64,000 bases of DNA from an uncultured Peptococcaceae bacterium (lineage in GTDB: Bacteria; Bacillota; Peptococcia; Peptococcales; Peptococcaceae): assembly GCA_910585405.1 (NCBI GenBank), contig CAJUDO010000011.1, positions 23,011 through 87,010 on the forward strand, read 5' to 3'. The position numbers and the translations under genes are program-made. Below are positions 19,103-28,512 of the stretch, in pieces. Position 1 is the first letter of the stretch. Every line of letters starts with the position of its first letter. A model generated the notes under the pieces. That model made no database searches. It saw only the letters and a list, made by a program, of their open reading frames with translations, and had not been told where the DNA came from.

Positions 19103-19439
19103 GCGAACAGAGCGCTGCGTGTGTAAATTATGCGGCGGAAAGCTGCAGGCTAAGATTATCATTTACAACAAATACGGTGGACAGGGCGTTGAAATGTATT
19201 GTCCCCACTGCGGCTGCATTGAATATGGCACGGAAGCGGAAATATACCGCTTGGCGAAAGACTTTGTGCAGAGCGTAGAGTTTGATTATTTTGTAGAGAT
19301 GGGAGAGGGAGAACGGAATTACCAACTCAATGTAGCAAAAATTTGTGAAGTGTTGGGATGGTGTTTTCGCAAATTGGAACTAATAGACGAACACGGCATA
19401 AAAAAGAACGAACCCTGCAATTTTGACTATGAAACCTGA
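19080..19439 (+). CDS. Small zinc-ribbon protein (copy 1)
   Basis: A 119-residue protein I do not recognise by name. Two CxxC knuckles, C15/C18 and C41/C44 (CKLC and CPHC), suggest a zinc ribbon or an Fe-S/rubredoxin-like site. The rest is acidic and probably helical, with no membrane segment. Its start lies inside the ABC ATPase gene behind AAGGAGG, so they are made together. A paralogue at 28,130 follows the second ATPase in the same order, meaning the pair is a functional unit. Role unknown. Confidence 0.75.
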   Translation: MDPQKILERTERCVCKLCGGKLQAKIIIYNKYGGQGVEMYCPHCGCIEYGTEAEIYRLAKDFVQSVEFDYFVEMGEGERNYQLNVAKICEVLGWCFRKLELIDEHGIKKNEPCNFDYET

Positions 19440-19495
19440 GTTTCCTAGTCAAAAATTGGATAGGATTCGTGAGGAATGTTTTATGACTTCCAACT

Positions 19496-20350
19496 CTATT
19501 CTATTTGGTTGATAATCTTTTCTGTGAATAAATAACTCTTGGCTTTACATTTGGGCGAAAGGGGTAAGGCAATGACATCATCCGGCAACGTATAATGCGC
19601 TAATACACTTTTTGTGATAAATGCCAACGTGGCATTATGGCGAACATTATCAATGCAGGGACTTAAACTGGAAGAATACATCAGCACAGAAAGCTCTGTA
19701 TTATACTCTTGTAAGAACGCAGTTTCAATACCAGGCAGATTGTCAATGACAATTGGATAATTGCCCAATTCCTGAACAGCAATTTCAGCGTTTTGTACCA
19801 ATGGATGCTGTTTTGCGACGAGCACTAAGAGTTCATCCACAAACATTTCATGTTTTTCCAAATTTTTTAATAGAACTGTTGTTTCATCGGAGCCAATTCT
19901 ATTTTCCAATGTGGTGATGAAGCCCAAACGATTTTCATCTGATACCAAGCTTACAATATTTTTAGCAAGCTCCTCTTTGAAGTGCAGCTTTACCTTGGGA
20001 TAATGCTTGGAAAAATAGGTAAGCATCTTCGACGCCACTCTATAGATGAAATAACTGGAGCAATAGACAGTAACTGTTCCCGATAAGGATGCTTCTTCCG
20101 GTGAAGTGATATAATAAAGATCCTGAATCTGCTCTAAAATGACCTGTGCTCTCTCCACAAATAATTTTCCGTTTTCAGTCAATATAATCCCATTGTAATT
20201 GCGCACAAGAAGTTGAAATCCTAATTCCTTTTCTAAGCGGTGAATTGCTTTACTCACTGTCTGTTGGGTAACGTAAAGGGATTCGGCAGCCTTGGTAATG
20301 GATTTGTGCTGACTGATGGCACACATATATTGTAACTGTTCGATATTCAT
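19496..20350 (-). CDS. LysR-family regulator (copy 1 of island)
   Basis: A 284-residue LysR protein with an N-terminal winged helix (recognition helix KSITKAAESLYVTQQTVSKAI) and a substrate-binding domain. GAGGTG precedes the ATG. It is divergent from the small membrane protein and MFS gene to its right and convergent with the ATPase-zinc-ribbon pair to its left. Divergent placement suggests it controls the 20,456-22,337 genes in response to a transported compound. Confidence 0.9.
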   Translation of the reverse strand: MNIEQLQYMCAISQHKSITKAAESLYVTQQTVSKAIHRLEKELGFQLLVRNYNGIILTENGKLFVERAQVILEQIQDLYYITSPEEASLSGTVTVYCSSYFIYRVASKMLTYFSKHYPKVKLHFKEELAKNIVSLVSDENRLGFITTLENRIGSDETTVLLKNLEKHEMFVDELLVLVAKQHPLVQNAEIAVQELGNYPIVIDNLPGIETAFLQEYNTELSVLMYSSSLSPCIDNVRHNATLAFITKSVLAHYTLPDDVIALPLSPKCKAKSYLFTEKIINQIE

Positions 20351-20455
20351 GGATACACCTCAAAACATAAATACAAAGATTATTTTATCATAATACCACA
20401 ATTAATAATCATTTTCAATAAGTAGAAATATTCTAAAAAGATAGGGGGTGAAAAG

Positions 20456-20869
20456 GTGGTCGGCTATATCGCCTTATGTTTGGTTTGTTACATTCTGGGA
20501 CTGGGCGCCATCGGTTTCAGCTTTTATGTACAGCATTTAGAAAATAAAAATCGACCAAAGGGTTATCACTTAAAAGCTACTCTCAAAAAAATAGCAGAAT
20601 TGGGAAATGAAAAAAGGAAACTGTATTTTCGCTTTTTTCTGTTTGGCAAGCAGATTGACAGCAGCGCAGTGGCTACTTTACAAAAAAGTAAGGCGGTACA
20701 GGTCGGACGAGATTATTTTATTGTTTATGAAGAAGAAACAGGCACAAGTATCTTTAATCCCTGTCAAAAATATCGAATTCTGCAGGCAATATTGATTATC
20801 GGCGGCTTTTTTATCACCGCATTTGCTGTGTTTTTAACGATTTTTTCTTTTGACTTTTTCATGAAATAA
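20456..20869 (+). CDS. Small two-span membrane protein, unknown function
   Basis: A 137-residue protein with hydrophobic segments near 4-24 and 108-133 flanking a basic soluble middle (about 30-105). Not recognised. The start is a GTG at 20456 behind AGGGGGTG. It lies between the LysR gene and an MFS carrier, 64 bases before the latter, and is probably co-transcribed with it. Confidence 0.65.
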   Translation: MVGYIALCLVCYILGLGAIGFSFYVQHLENKNRPKGYHLKATLKKIAELGNEKRKLYFRFFLFGKQIDSSAVATLQKSKAVQVGRDYFIVYEEETGTSIFNPCQKYRILQAILIIGGFFITAFAVFLTIFSFDFFMK

Positions 20870-20933
20870 TATAAATTCCTATATGATTTCTTAAAAAAAT
20901 ATATTTTCATATTTATATAGAGGAGTGATTTTT

Positions 20934-22337
20934 ATGGGCGGAGCATCTGCTGAGAGTGGAGGCAATTATTTTGACGGAATGCAAAAATTAGGAAAAACAC
21001 ATAAGCATTTTTTGTGGATTGCAGCAGTTTGCTATTTTTTTGACCAGATGGATATGCAGTTATTTGGTTATATCACGCCATCCCTAATGGATACATTAGG
21101 GTTTACCTTAGAGCAGATTTCACAATTCAGCTCTATGTCCTTTCTGGGAATGTGTTTGGGCGGATTTTTAGGCGGTATGATTGCAACCCAACTGGGACGG
21201 AAAAAATCCTTGCTATTGCTAGTAGCAATTTTTTCCGGCTCATCCATCATTAATGCCCTTAGTACCCATTATGCCGTATTTATGATTTGTCGTTTCCTTA
21301 CAGGCTTTGGAACAATCGGTATGGTAACGGTGGCTATGGTGTATATGTCAGAAATGCTGCCATCTGCGACCCGCGGCAAATATCAGGCGCTTTCTATCGC
21401 CTGCGGCACCATTGGGATTCCTTTCGGCGCCTTTTTTGCCACAGTATGTCTCAATATTTTAGGGGAAGCCGCTTGGAGATTATGCTTTCTGATTGGCGGT
21501 TCGGGAATTATTTTAGTTCCCATCGGTTTGAAATGGCTGCGGGAATCTCCCAGGTGGCTGGTAATGAAGGGACAAATCGCAGAGGCTGAAAAGATTGTAA
21601 GTGAATGTACCAAGCAGCCATGTGATTTAAGTGCGTTAGCTACCAAATGTGTCATGGAAAAAACAGTGGGCATGGGGCAAACCATAAAAATGATGTTCAG
21701 CAAATCGTTAATTCGTCAAACGATGGTTGTACTCATTTTATCATGGGGCGCTACCTTGGGTGTATTTTATCTCGCAAATTATGGCGTAACCTTTATGGTA
21801 GATCTGGGTCTGGCCTATACGCTAGTTATGGTAATCAGTGCCAGCGGCGTAATCGGTACGCCGTTAGGAGATGTATGTGTTTCCTTCTTTTCCGATAAGG
21901 GCGGGCGGAGAATTCCCATCATTATCATGTCCTGCATTGCCGGTTCCATTTGTGTATTCAGCGGGATTTTCTATGAACCGATGATTCATTATTTTAATGT
22001 AAGCAACAATATGGTGATTCCTATTATATTGGCACTCATTGGAATTTTGCGTTCTGCATTTTCAGGAGGTACGATGACGCTGATGTGGACCTATTTAGCA
22101 GAAAGTTATCCGACAAAAATCAGAAGCAATGCAACAGGGATTGTCTTTGGCTCAGCGCGTTTAGTAGCTGTGCCTGTAACTTTGACTGTACCGGCAACCT
22201 ATTATGCATTTGGCTATTTGGGCGTCAATGTGGTCAACGGCCTTTGGTATTTTATTCCGGCATTATTTGCTCTAATTTGGGGCGCTAATTCTGCAGGCAA
22301 ATCTTTAGAAGAATTAGAAGCTGAATTCCAATGCTGA
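20934..22337 (+). CDS. MFS transporter, metabolite:H+ symporter type
   Basis: A 467-residue major-facilitator carrier with about 12 membrane spans. Loop 2-3 reads GGMIATQLGRKKS, and the equivalent second-half loop reads SFFSDKGGRRIP. The FFDQMDMQLFGY motif in helix 1 resembles aromatic-acid/metabolite symporters. A GTG at 20925 is part of the ribosome site, so the ATG at 20934 (AGAGGAG, 8-base spacing) is the start. It ends in a strong terminator. Substrate unknown; it probably feeds the phosphodiesterase island. Confidence 0.88.
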   Translation: MGGASAESGGNYFDGMQKLGKTHKHFLWIAAVCYFFDQMDMQLFGYITPSLMDTLGFTLEQISQFSSMSFLGMCLGGFLGGMIATQLGRKKSLLLLVAIFSGSSIINALSTHYAVFMICRFLTGFGTIGMVTVAMVYMSEMLPSATRGKYQALSIACGTIGIPFGAFFATVCLNILGEAAWRLCFLIGGSGIILVPIGLKWLRESPRWLVMKGQIAEAEKIVSECTKQPCDLSALATKCVMEKTVGMGQTIKMMFSKSLIRQTMVVLILSWGATLGVFYLANYGVTFMVDLGLAYTLVMVISASGVIGTPLGDVCVSFFSDKGGRRIPIIIMSCIAGSICVFSGIFYEPMIHYFNVSNNMVIPIILALIGILRSAFSGGTMTLMWTYLAESYPTKIRSNATGIVFGSARLVAVPVTLTVPATYYAFGYLGVNVVNGLWYFIPALFALIWGANSAGKSLEELEAEFQC

Positions 22338-22380
22338 TAATTAGATAAAAAACAAAATTGCAATACTATATGACTGCAGT

Positions 22381-22428
22381 AAAGCGGTTCACAGGTTGAT
22401 ACACATGCCTCAGCCTGTGAACCGCTTT
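22381..22428 (+). terminator. Terminator after MFS gene
   Basis: A perfect 15-bp stem (22381-22395 with 22414-22428) followed by GTTGTTTT. Confidence 0.8.
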
Positions 22429-22607
22429 GTTGTTTTAGTTGTACTACTTCCATATTACACCCAAAACGTGTAACTGCATTGCAAAGTGCCGCAAAGTCTG
22501 TTAGACATTAGCAAAACTTATCTATATAATAAAGCCATCGATAGAAATGATAGCAGCTATCAACAATAAAGAGAAACTATGTATATTAAAAAGTAGAAAG
22601 GATGTTT

Positions 22608-24662
22608 ATGATGGGTAAGAAAAGAGCAATGTTACTGGGACTGGACGGTGCAGATCCAGTTGTAATCAAACGATTGATGGCCGAAGGCCGTATGCCGAAT
22701 CTGGAGAAATTATTAAAAGAAGGAACTGCAACGGAAGGTTTGAATATGATGGGCGTATTCCCGACGGTTACACCGCCAAACTGGACCACACTGGCTACCG
22801 GAAACTGGCCGAAAACCCATGGGATCACCTGCTATGGCAATCATACACTGGGAAGATCTTTGGGGATTTCAGAAATGAACTGGGACTCCCGCCGAGTGGA
22901 ATCGGAGCTGATCTGGGAGGCAATGGAAGATGAGGGCAAGCGTTGTATTATGCTGAACTATTGCCAGGCATGGCCGAACCGTGTACAAGGCAGCAAAAAT
23001 GTATTCATTGATGGCACAGGATTGGTACCGTTCCTGCGTTCCAGCGCAGATTTCCAGAAATATGTGTATCTGGATGCAGAAGAAACAAAATTACGTGAAA
23101 TTCCGCACATTGTACGCAAAAGCTCTGGGGACTGTGTTGTATATGGCGACCAGGCAGAAAAGATGGATAAAGTCAACGGTGATGATTTGGAAAGCATGGC
23201 TGGCGGTTATCATTTCCAGAATGCCGGAGAATATCATGATGATACACCGATGCTGGAATCTCCGAGTTTTGTTATGATGGGGAATAGTGTAGAAGAAGCA
23301 GCCAATGGCGATGTAATTGATCGGCAATTCAGCCCGATTAAAGATGCGAAAAACTGGCCGGAAGGAACCCCGGAAAATGCCAAGGAAGCAGTATATGTCA
23401 TGAACAGTGGTCTGGACCGTCGCTATATTCTGATTACTGCATCCAATGGAAAAGATTATGATACATTGACCTTCTACAAAACCAAAAAAGGAGCGCCTAT
23501 CGCTACGGCAAAAGTTGGGCAGTGGACTGAATGGATTCTAGACAATTTTATCCTGAAAGATAAACCAACGAAGGTCGGCTATAAAATTCGTGTTACAGAA
23601 ATCGATCCGGAAGGCAAAAAAGCGGCTCTCTATATCTCTCACGCCATGAACATGGAAAACTATTCTTATATCTATCCAAAAGATTTGGGCGCAGAAATGC
23701 TGGAAGCTTTAGGGCCAATGATGTACTGGGGTACCTTCTTCCGTCATACGGATATCGGAGATGAAGTAGTTGTAGAAACATGGGAACAGAATCATCAGTG
23801 GCAGGCCAATGCAGCAAAGTGGCTGTTTAACAAGTATCCAGACTGGCAGCTATTTTATATCCATCTGCACAGCATCGATTTGATGAACCACTGGTACATT
23901 AACGAAGCGATTCCAGGCTCTCATCCAGACTGGCAACGTCATAAAGCGGCTATTGAACATGTATATAAAATCAACGATGCCTTTATCGGTGAAATGATGG
24001 AATATTTAGACGGCGATACCACCATCTTTGTAGTCAGCGATCACGCTGCAACACCGCGTTCTCCAGGCTACAAAAATCCTAGTATTGGTGAATTGAGCGG
24101 AATCAATGCCAAGGTTCTGAGCGATTTAGGCTATACAGCGGTAAAAGCCATTGATGCAGAAAAAGGTCTATATGAAATTGACTGGAGTAAAACCAGAGCA
24201 GTGAACCACAGAACCAGTCATATCTATATCAATCTGAAAGGCAGAGATCCGGAAGGGATTGTGGAGCCGGAAGACTATGATGCACTGGTACAGCAGATCA
24301 TCAGCGATTTGTATGCATACAGAGATCCGGTACACGGCGACCGTGTGGTATCCTTTGCAATGACTAGAGAGGAAATGGAATGTGTTGGGATGGGCGGCAA
24401 ACACTGCGGCGATATCTTCTTCCAGCTGCGTCCGGACTTCCAGTTTGAACATGCAAACTGTCCAAACCAAGTTACCAATCATGGATATTCTGTAGGCTGT
24501 GTATGTATCATGAGCGGCGCAGGTATCAAAAAAGGGTATACCATGAAGCGTCCTGTGCGCAATGTGGATATCGTGCCGACTATTTGTCATCTGCTGGGCA
24601 ACCGTATGCCACATGAGGTGGAAGGCGGCGTAATCTATCAGGCATTAGAAGAAACAAAATAA
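22608..24662 (+). CDS. AlkP-superfamily phosphodiesterase-like protein (copy 2)
   Basis: A 684-residue paralogue of the protein at 16,125, similar over its full length. It retains GLGLDGADP, the nucleophile-region motif PTVTPPNW, HSIDLMNHW, VSDHAA and KHCGD. No signal peptide. Candidate starts are ATG 22602, 22608 and 22611; AAAGGA at 22597-22602 excludes the first. The conserved C-terminus (EVEGGVIYQALE) is almost identical in both copies. The gene ends in a terminator and is followed by an SLC13-type carrier, in contrast to copy 1, which is followed by the ATPase pair. Confidence 0.85.
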   Translation: MMGKKRAMLLGLDGADPVVIKRLMAEGRMPNLEKLLKEGTATEGLNMMGVFPTVTPPNWTTLATGNWPKTHGITCYGNHTLGRSLGISEMNWDSRRVESELIWEAMEDEGKRCIMLNYCQAWPNRVQGSKNVFIDGTGLVPFLRSSADFQKYVYLDAEETKLREIPHIVRKSSGDCVVYGDQAEKMDKVNGDDLESMAGGYHFQNAGEYHDDTPMLESPSFVMMGNSVEEAANGDVIDRQFSPIKDAKNWPEGTPENAKEAVYVMNSGLDRRYILITASNGKDYDTLTFYKTKKGAPIATAKVGQWTEWILDNFILKDKPTKVGYKIRVTEIDPEGKKAALYISHAMNMENYSYIYPKDLGAEMLEALGPMMYWGTFFRHTDIGDEVVVETWEQNHQWQANAAKWLFNKYPDWQLFYIHLHSIDLMNHWYINEAIPGSHPDWQRHKAAIEHVYKINDAFIGEMMEYLDGDTTIFVVSDHAATPRSPGYKNPSIGELSGINAKVLSDLGYTAVKAIDAEKGLYEIDWSKTRAVNHRTSHIYINLKGRDPEGIVEPEDYDALVQQIISDLYAYRDPVHGDRVVSFAMTREEMECVGMGGKHCGDIFFQLRPDFQFEHANCPNQVTNHGYSVGCVCIMSGAGIKKGYTMKRPVRNVDIVPTICHLLGNRMPHEVEGGVIYQALEETK

Positions 24663-24680
24663 GAGAACTTTTTGACAGAG

Positions 24681-24721
24681 ATGGCTTGACAGAATATTTT
24701 TACTTCTGTCGAGCCATTTTA
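24681..24721 (+). terminator. Terminator after phosphodiesterase copy 2
   Basis: A 14-bp stem (24681-24694 with 24704-24717, one G-T pair) followed by TTTT. Confidence 0.8.
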
Positions 24722-24785
24722 AGGGATTTCAAGAAACAATACTAACAAATAATATAGCCTGATTTAAAATGATTGGAGGTAACAA

Positions 24786-26168
24786 ATGGAACAGAAAGTA
24801 AAAGTTACAGGAAAAATTTGGAGTAAGTGGATTATCATGTTTGCAGTAGCAGCTATTATTTTATGTCTTCCCACCGAGGAAATTTTTACTGAAGCAATTA
24901 AACGATTTGCAGCAGTGACAGCTTTTATTATTTTATGGTTTGCTTTTGAAGTGACGCCAAACTTTGTGCCGGCGCTTTTACTGCCGGTGTTATATATTCT
25001 AAGCGGTATCGCCACGCCTGCCGATGTATTTGCGCCTTGGCTTTCAAATACGCCCTGGATGATTCTTTGCGCATTGTTGATTATCAATATTGTGGACCGC
25101 ATTGGTTTATTGAATCGCGGGGCATATTTTGTATTGCAAAAAACAGGCAGTAGCTATGGCGGCATTTTATACGGTCTGATGATCATAGGCTTTCTCTTCA
25201 ATATTGTGCTTTGCGGTATGGTTTATATGATTACTATTCCCTTAGCCTATGGGGTTTGTAAAACATTGAATTTGGGAAAAAGCAAAACTGCAGTAGGAAT
25301 CATGTTTACCGGTCTTTTAGCTGCCAATATTCCCAACTTTATCATATTTTCTCCGGGCTTTATCAGAATGGCGCTTGGGATTGTCGGACCTGTAACAGGT
25401 CTGAGTATCGGCTGGCTACAGTGCTTAATCCAAAATAGTATTTTTATCCCTATGGCAATAGTGATGGTTTTTGTAGTGAAGAAGATGTTTCCGCAGGATA
25501 TGCCTTTAGAAGCGAAAACCTTTTTTGCTCAAAAGTCGAAAGAATTGGGCAAGATGAAACAGGAGGAAAAGGGCGCATTAATGCTGCTGGTAATTTTGGT
25601 AATCGGGCTGATGACCAGCGGTATACACGGCATGAATATCGGTTGGATATTTGTTTTAGTGACAGTCGCCTTCTATCTGCCATGCTTCAACATCGGAATT
25701 GCCGAAGATTTGCAGAGAGTAAACATGACAATGGTTTTATTCATTGCTTCCTGCATGAGTATCGGCCAGGTAAGCGGTGTACTGGATTTAGGCACAATCA
25801 TTGCAAATTTAGTAATCCCCGTAATTAATAATATGTCTTCTACGATGTTTTTAGTTGCGATATGGGTTTTAGCAGTTCTTTTAAATCTTTTGCTGACGCC
25901 CATGGCTGCTATCGCCGCATTCTCTTTGCCGTTAGTGCAAATCGCTATGTCTATGGGAGTGGATCCTACTCCGACGATTTACGTATTTATGCAGGGACTG
26001 GACCAAGTATTTATGCCCTATGAATATGCAAACTATCTGTTTATGTTTTCCTTTGGCATTGTAAGCATGAAAGAATTTATTACATTCTGTTCAACAAAAA
26101 TGTTGATTAATATTGTCTATATTGCACTGTTAGCTATTCCGTTTTGGAAGCTGCTTGGTTTACTCTAA
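24786..26168 (+). CDS. SLC13/DASS-type anion symporter
   Basis: A 460-residue integral membrane protein with about 11-12 hydrophobic spans. Features such as WLSNTPWMILCALLI and a C-terminal half with NLLLTPMAAIAAFSLP fit sodium/divalent-anion (dicarboxylate, sulfate) carriers. A GGAGG site precedes the ATG. Coupled by position to the phosphodiesterase at 22,608 and a convergent LysR gene. The anion could be the ester substrate or its product; this is inference. Confidence 0.8.
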   Translation: MEQKVKVTGKIWSKWIIMFAVAAIILCLPTEEIFTEAIKRFAAVTAFIILWFAFEVTPNFVPALLLPVLYILSGIATPADVFAPWLSNTPWMILCALLIINIVDRIGLLNRGAYFVLQKTGSSYGGILYGLMIIGFLFNIVLCGMVYMITIPLAYGVCKTLNLGKSKTAVGIMFTGLLAANIPNFIIFSPGFIRMALGIVGPVTGLSIGWLQCLIQNSIFIPMAIVMVFVVKKMFPQDMPLEAKTFFAQKSKELGKMKQEEKGALMLLVILVIGLMTSGIHGMNIGWIFVLVTVAFYLPCFNIGIAEDLQRVNMTMVLFIASCMSIGQVSGVLDLGTIIANLVIPVINNMSSTMFLVAIWVLAVLLNLLLTPMAAIAAFSLPLVQIAMSMGVDPTPTIYVFMQGLDQVFMPYEYANYLFMFSFGIVSMKEFITFCSTKMLINIVYIALLAIPFWKLLGLL

Positions 26169-26178
26169 ATGTAAAATG

Positions 26179-26211
26179 ACAGGAATAGAGTTTGAATAGA
26201 CCTATTCCTGT
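26179..26211. terminator. Terminator between convergent carrier and LysR genes
   Basis: ACAGGAATAG (26179-26188) pairs with CTATTCCTGT (26202-26211), with AT-rich flanks on both sides. Confidence 0.7.
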
Positions 26212-26230
26212 TATAATTTATAGAAAATCT

Positions 26231-27148
26231 TTAAAGAAAAGAAAGGAAAGCCTGAATGATCGGCGTGTTTAAATGTCTACGGTTTATAACCAAGCTAGAA
26301 AAGACTTTGATACTGGGACGAATGGGAATGACTGAGATATTCTTCAGGTCTTCTGCCGTTAAATTTTTGCTGGATGAACGGGTGAAAAAACCAACTCCGA
26401 TATTATTGATGATGGCATCCACATAAATTTTCTCTGTACTAGTAACAAGCGAAAAATTAGGTATACCAAATTGCTGCAGAAGAAATTTCGTCCAATTATT
26501 ATCAATATCGTCATTGTTATTCAACAATACGATTGGTTGTTTTAACAGCGTAGAAATAGAGATTGATTTATTGTTCGCTAATGGAGATTTTTTGCTGATA
26601 GCCGCCATAGAATTCTCCTCATAAAGAGGCATGATTTCCAATTGCTCTAATTGATGTTTCTCTAACACACTATTGAGATGAAAATTTTCTGGAAGTAGAA
26701 CTAGACCGATATTAATTTTTTCTTCTTCCAGTAAACTTTGCAATAGAACAGAAACACTTTGAAAAGAAATTGTAAACTTGGTTTCTGGATACTGTGTGGA
26801 GAACCCATTGATAATTGTAGTAAGTTTGCGTAAATCAAATCCATGCATATAAATAAAATTCAAAGTTCCTGTCATATTTTGTGTCTGTTCTGTCTGGATA
26901 CACAGTTCTTGTCGCATCAATTGGGCTGTCTGTATAATTTCCTGCGCCCGTTTCAGCACAATTTGCCCTTGCTCTGTCAATGATACCCCTTTATGATCAC
27001 GATAAAACAGCAGAACAGATAGCTCGTCTTCCAAGCTTTTGATGGAACGGCTGAGACTTTGCTGGGTAATATGTAGATTCTGTGCAGCAAGATTGATAGA
27101 ATGTGTCTTGCTGATTTCGATTAAATGTTCCAGTTGTTCGATGCGCAT
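26231..27148 (-). CDS. LysR-family regulator (copy 2 of island)
   Basis: A 305-residue LysR protein with the HTH segment HSINLAAQNLHITQQSLSRSI and a regulatory domain. A GTG at 27169 would add 7 residues but lies inside the ribosome site. AAGAAGGAG places the start at ATG 27148 (MRIEQLEHLIEI). It is divergent from the frameshifted ATPase gene, which is the likely target, with a shared 132-base control region. Confidence 0.9.
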   Translation of the reverse strand: MRIEQLEHLIEISKTHSINLAAQNLHITQQSLSRSIKSLEDELSVLLFYRDHKGVSLTEQGQIVLKRAQEIIQTAQLMRQELCIQTEQTQNMTGTLNFIYMHGFDLRKLTTIINGFSTQYPETKFTISFQSVSVLLQSLLEEEKINIGLVLLPENFHLNSVLEKHQLEQLEIMPLYEENSMAAISKKSPLANNKSISISTLLKQPIVLLNNNDDIDNNWTKFLLQQFGIPNFSLVTSTEKIYVDAIINNIGVGFFTRSSSKNLTAEDLKNISVIPIRPSIKVFSSLVINRRHLNTPIIQAFLSFL

Positions 27149-27280
27149 AATAAAGTACTCCTTCTTCACGGACGCTCAGGTATCATGACACCTTTACATA
27201 ACATATCGTTTTCTATAGAAATAATATGAATTTATTATATAAAATTACTTAAAAAAATACAAGTAGGAGGTTTGGTTGCA

Positions 27281-28088
27281 ATGTCCTTGTTGAAAGCAGA
27301 ACATCTATCTGTAAAAGAAGGCTCTAAAGAAATCGTAAAAGATGTAAACTGGGAAATTAATTCGGGAGAAAATTGGGTTCTCTTTGGACTTAACGGCTGC
27401 GGTAAGACAACATTGCTCAGCCGTTTGGCTGGATATTTGTCGCCATCTGGTGGGAAGGTTTTTCTTTTTGGGGAAGAAGTGACACCGGAAAATCAATTGC
27501 GGCTGCGCAAAAAAATTGGCTGGGTCAGCAGTTCCTTTTTTGATAGGTATCTGCGGTATGAAACGGTACTGGAAATCGTTTTAGCCGGCAAGTACGGAAC
27601 TTTAGGATTTCAAGATCAATGGATAGGAAAAGAGGATGTGCATAAAGCAAAAAAAATTTTGGCAGATTTTGGACTGAAAGAACGGATGCGCTATCCTTAT
27701 GATTACGTTATCAAAAGGACAACAGCAAAAAGTTTTGATTGCCCGAGCGCTCATGGCAGATCCAGAATTAATGATTTTGGATGAGCCATGCGGTGGACTG
27801 GATATTTTTGCCCGGGAGTATTTTTTGCATATGGTGGAAGGTTTGACAAAAGAGAGAAATATGGGTGTGATTTACGTGACCCATCACACAGAAGAAATTT
27901 TGCCATTTTTTAATAAAGCCGCTTTAATGAAAGATGGTGCATTGACCGCTACTGGAGATCTGAAAAAAGTGTTCACAAAAACTTGTTTATCAGATTTTTT
28001 TGAAGTGCCGACGGATGTGCTGTGGACCAAAAATCATTTCTTTATCAATTTAAATCTAAATTTTGAGCAAAACTCTTTTTTTCTATAG
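27281..28088 (+). pseudogene. Orphan ABC-type ATPase (copy 2), frameshifted
   Basis: Full-length relative of the ATPase at 18,260, but the frame is broken. The first part (ATG 27281, TAGGAGG site) carries Walker A GLNGCGKT and runs to RYPYDYV. After an apparent extra base near 27707, the +1 frame continues as LSKGQQQKVLIARAL with signature, Walker B ILDEPCGGLD and the conserved end (LWTKNHFFINL). In copy 1 the same junction reads RYPYDCLSKGQQQ without interruption. Causes could be a real inactivating indel, a sequencing error, or less likely a programmed +1 shift. ATG 27699 could start a C-terminal fragment lacking Walker A. Confidence 0.8.
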
Positions 28089-28129
28089 CGTAAATTACAA
28101 AACAAAAGGATTTCAGAGAGGTGGAAAAG

Positions 28130-28483
28130 ATGGGAGAAAGTGAGTATTTAACAGAAAGAGCTGGTCGCTGTGTCTGCAAGCTCTGTGGGGGAAAGCTTGA
28201 GAAAAAGGTAATTGTATATAATAAATATGGCGGTTCAGGATTAGAATTGTACTGTCCAAATTGCCAGAAGATTGAATATGGCACAGAACCGGAAATTTAT
28301 AATCTGGCCAGTGAATTTGTAGAAACAGTAGAATTTGATTATTTTCCAGATATGGATGATGAAGACCGGCACCAGAAGCTAAATGTCGCTAAGGTATGTG
28401 ATATTTTAGGCTGGATTTATCGCAGAACCGGTGTGTTAGATGAAAAGGGGCTGCATAAGGATCAGCTTGCAGAGTTTGAGTAA
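28130..28483 (+). CDS. Small zinc-ribbon protein (copy 2)
   Basis: A 117-residue paralogue of the protein at 19,080. It keeps CVCKLCGGKL and YCPNC (two CxxC pairs), IYNLA, VEFDYF and a shared LNVAKVCDILGW segment. The GTG at 28121 forms part of the GAGAGGTG ribosome site, so the ATG at 28130 is the start. It follows the second ATPase by about 40 bases and remains intact although that ATPase is frameshifted. Function unknown. Confidence 0.75.
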   Translation: MGESEYLTERAGRCVCKLCGGKLEKKVIVYNKYGGSGLELYCPNCQKIEYGTEPEIYNLASEFVETVEFDYFPDMDDEDRHQKLNVAKVCDILGWIYRRTGVLDEKGLHKDQLAEFE

Positions 28484-28512
28484 ATGCCCCATGCAAACAA
28501 TCAAGAAAAAAT

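Noticed and set aside
27690..27725. Programmed -1 ribosomal frameshift in the ABC ATPase.
   Set aside because: The downstream frame is +1 relative to the upstream one, and there is no X-XXY-YYZ slippery sequence; an indel explains it better.
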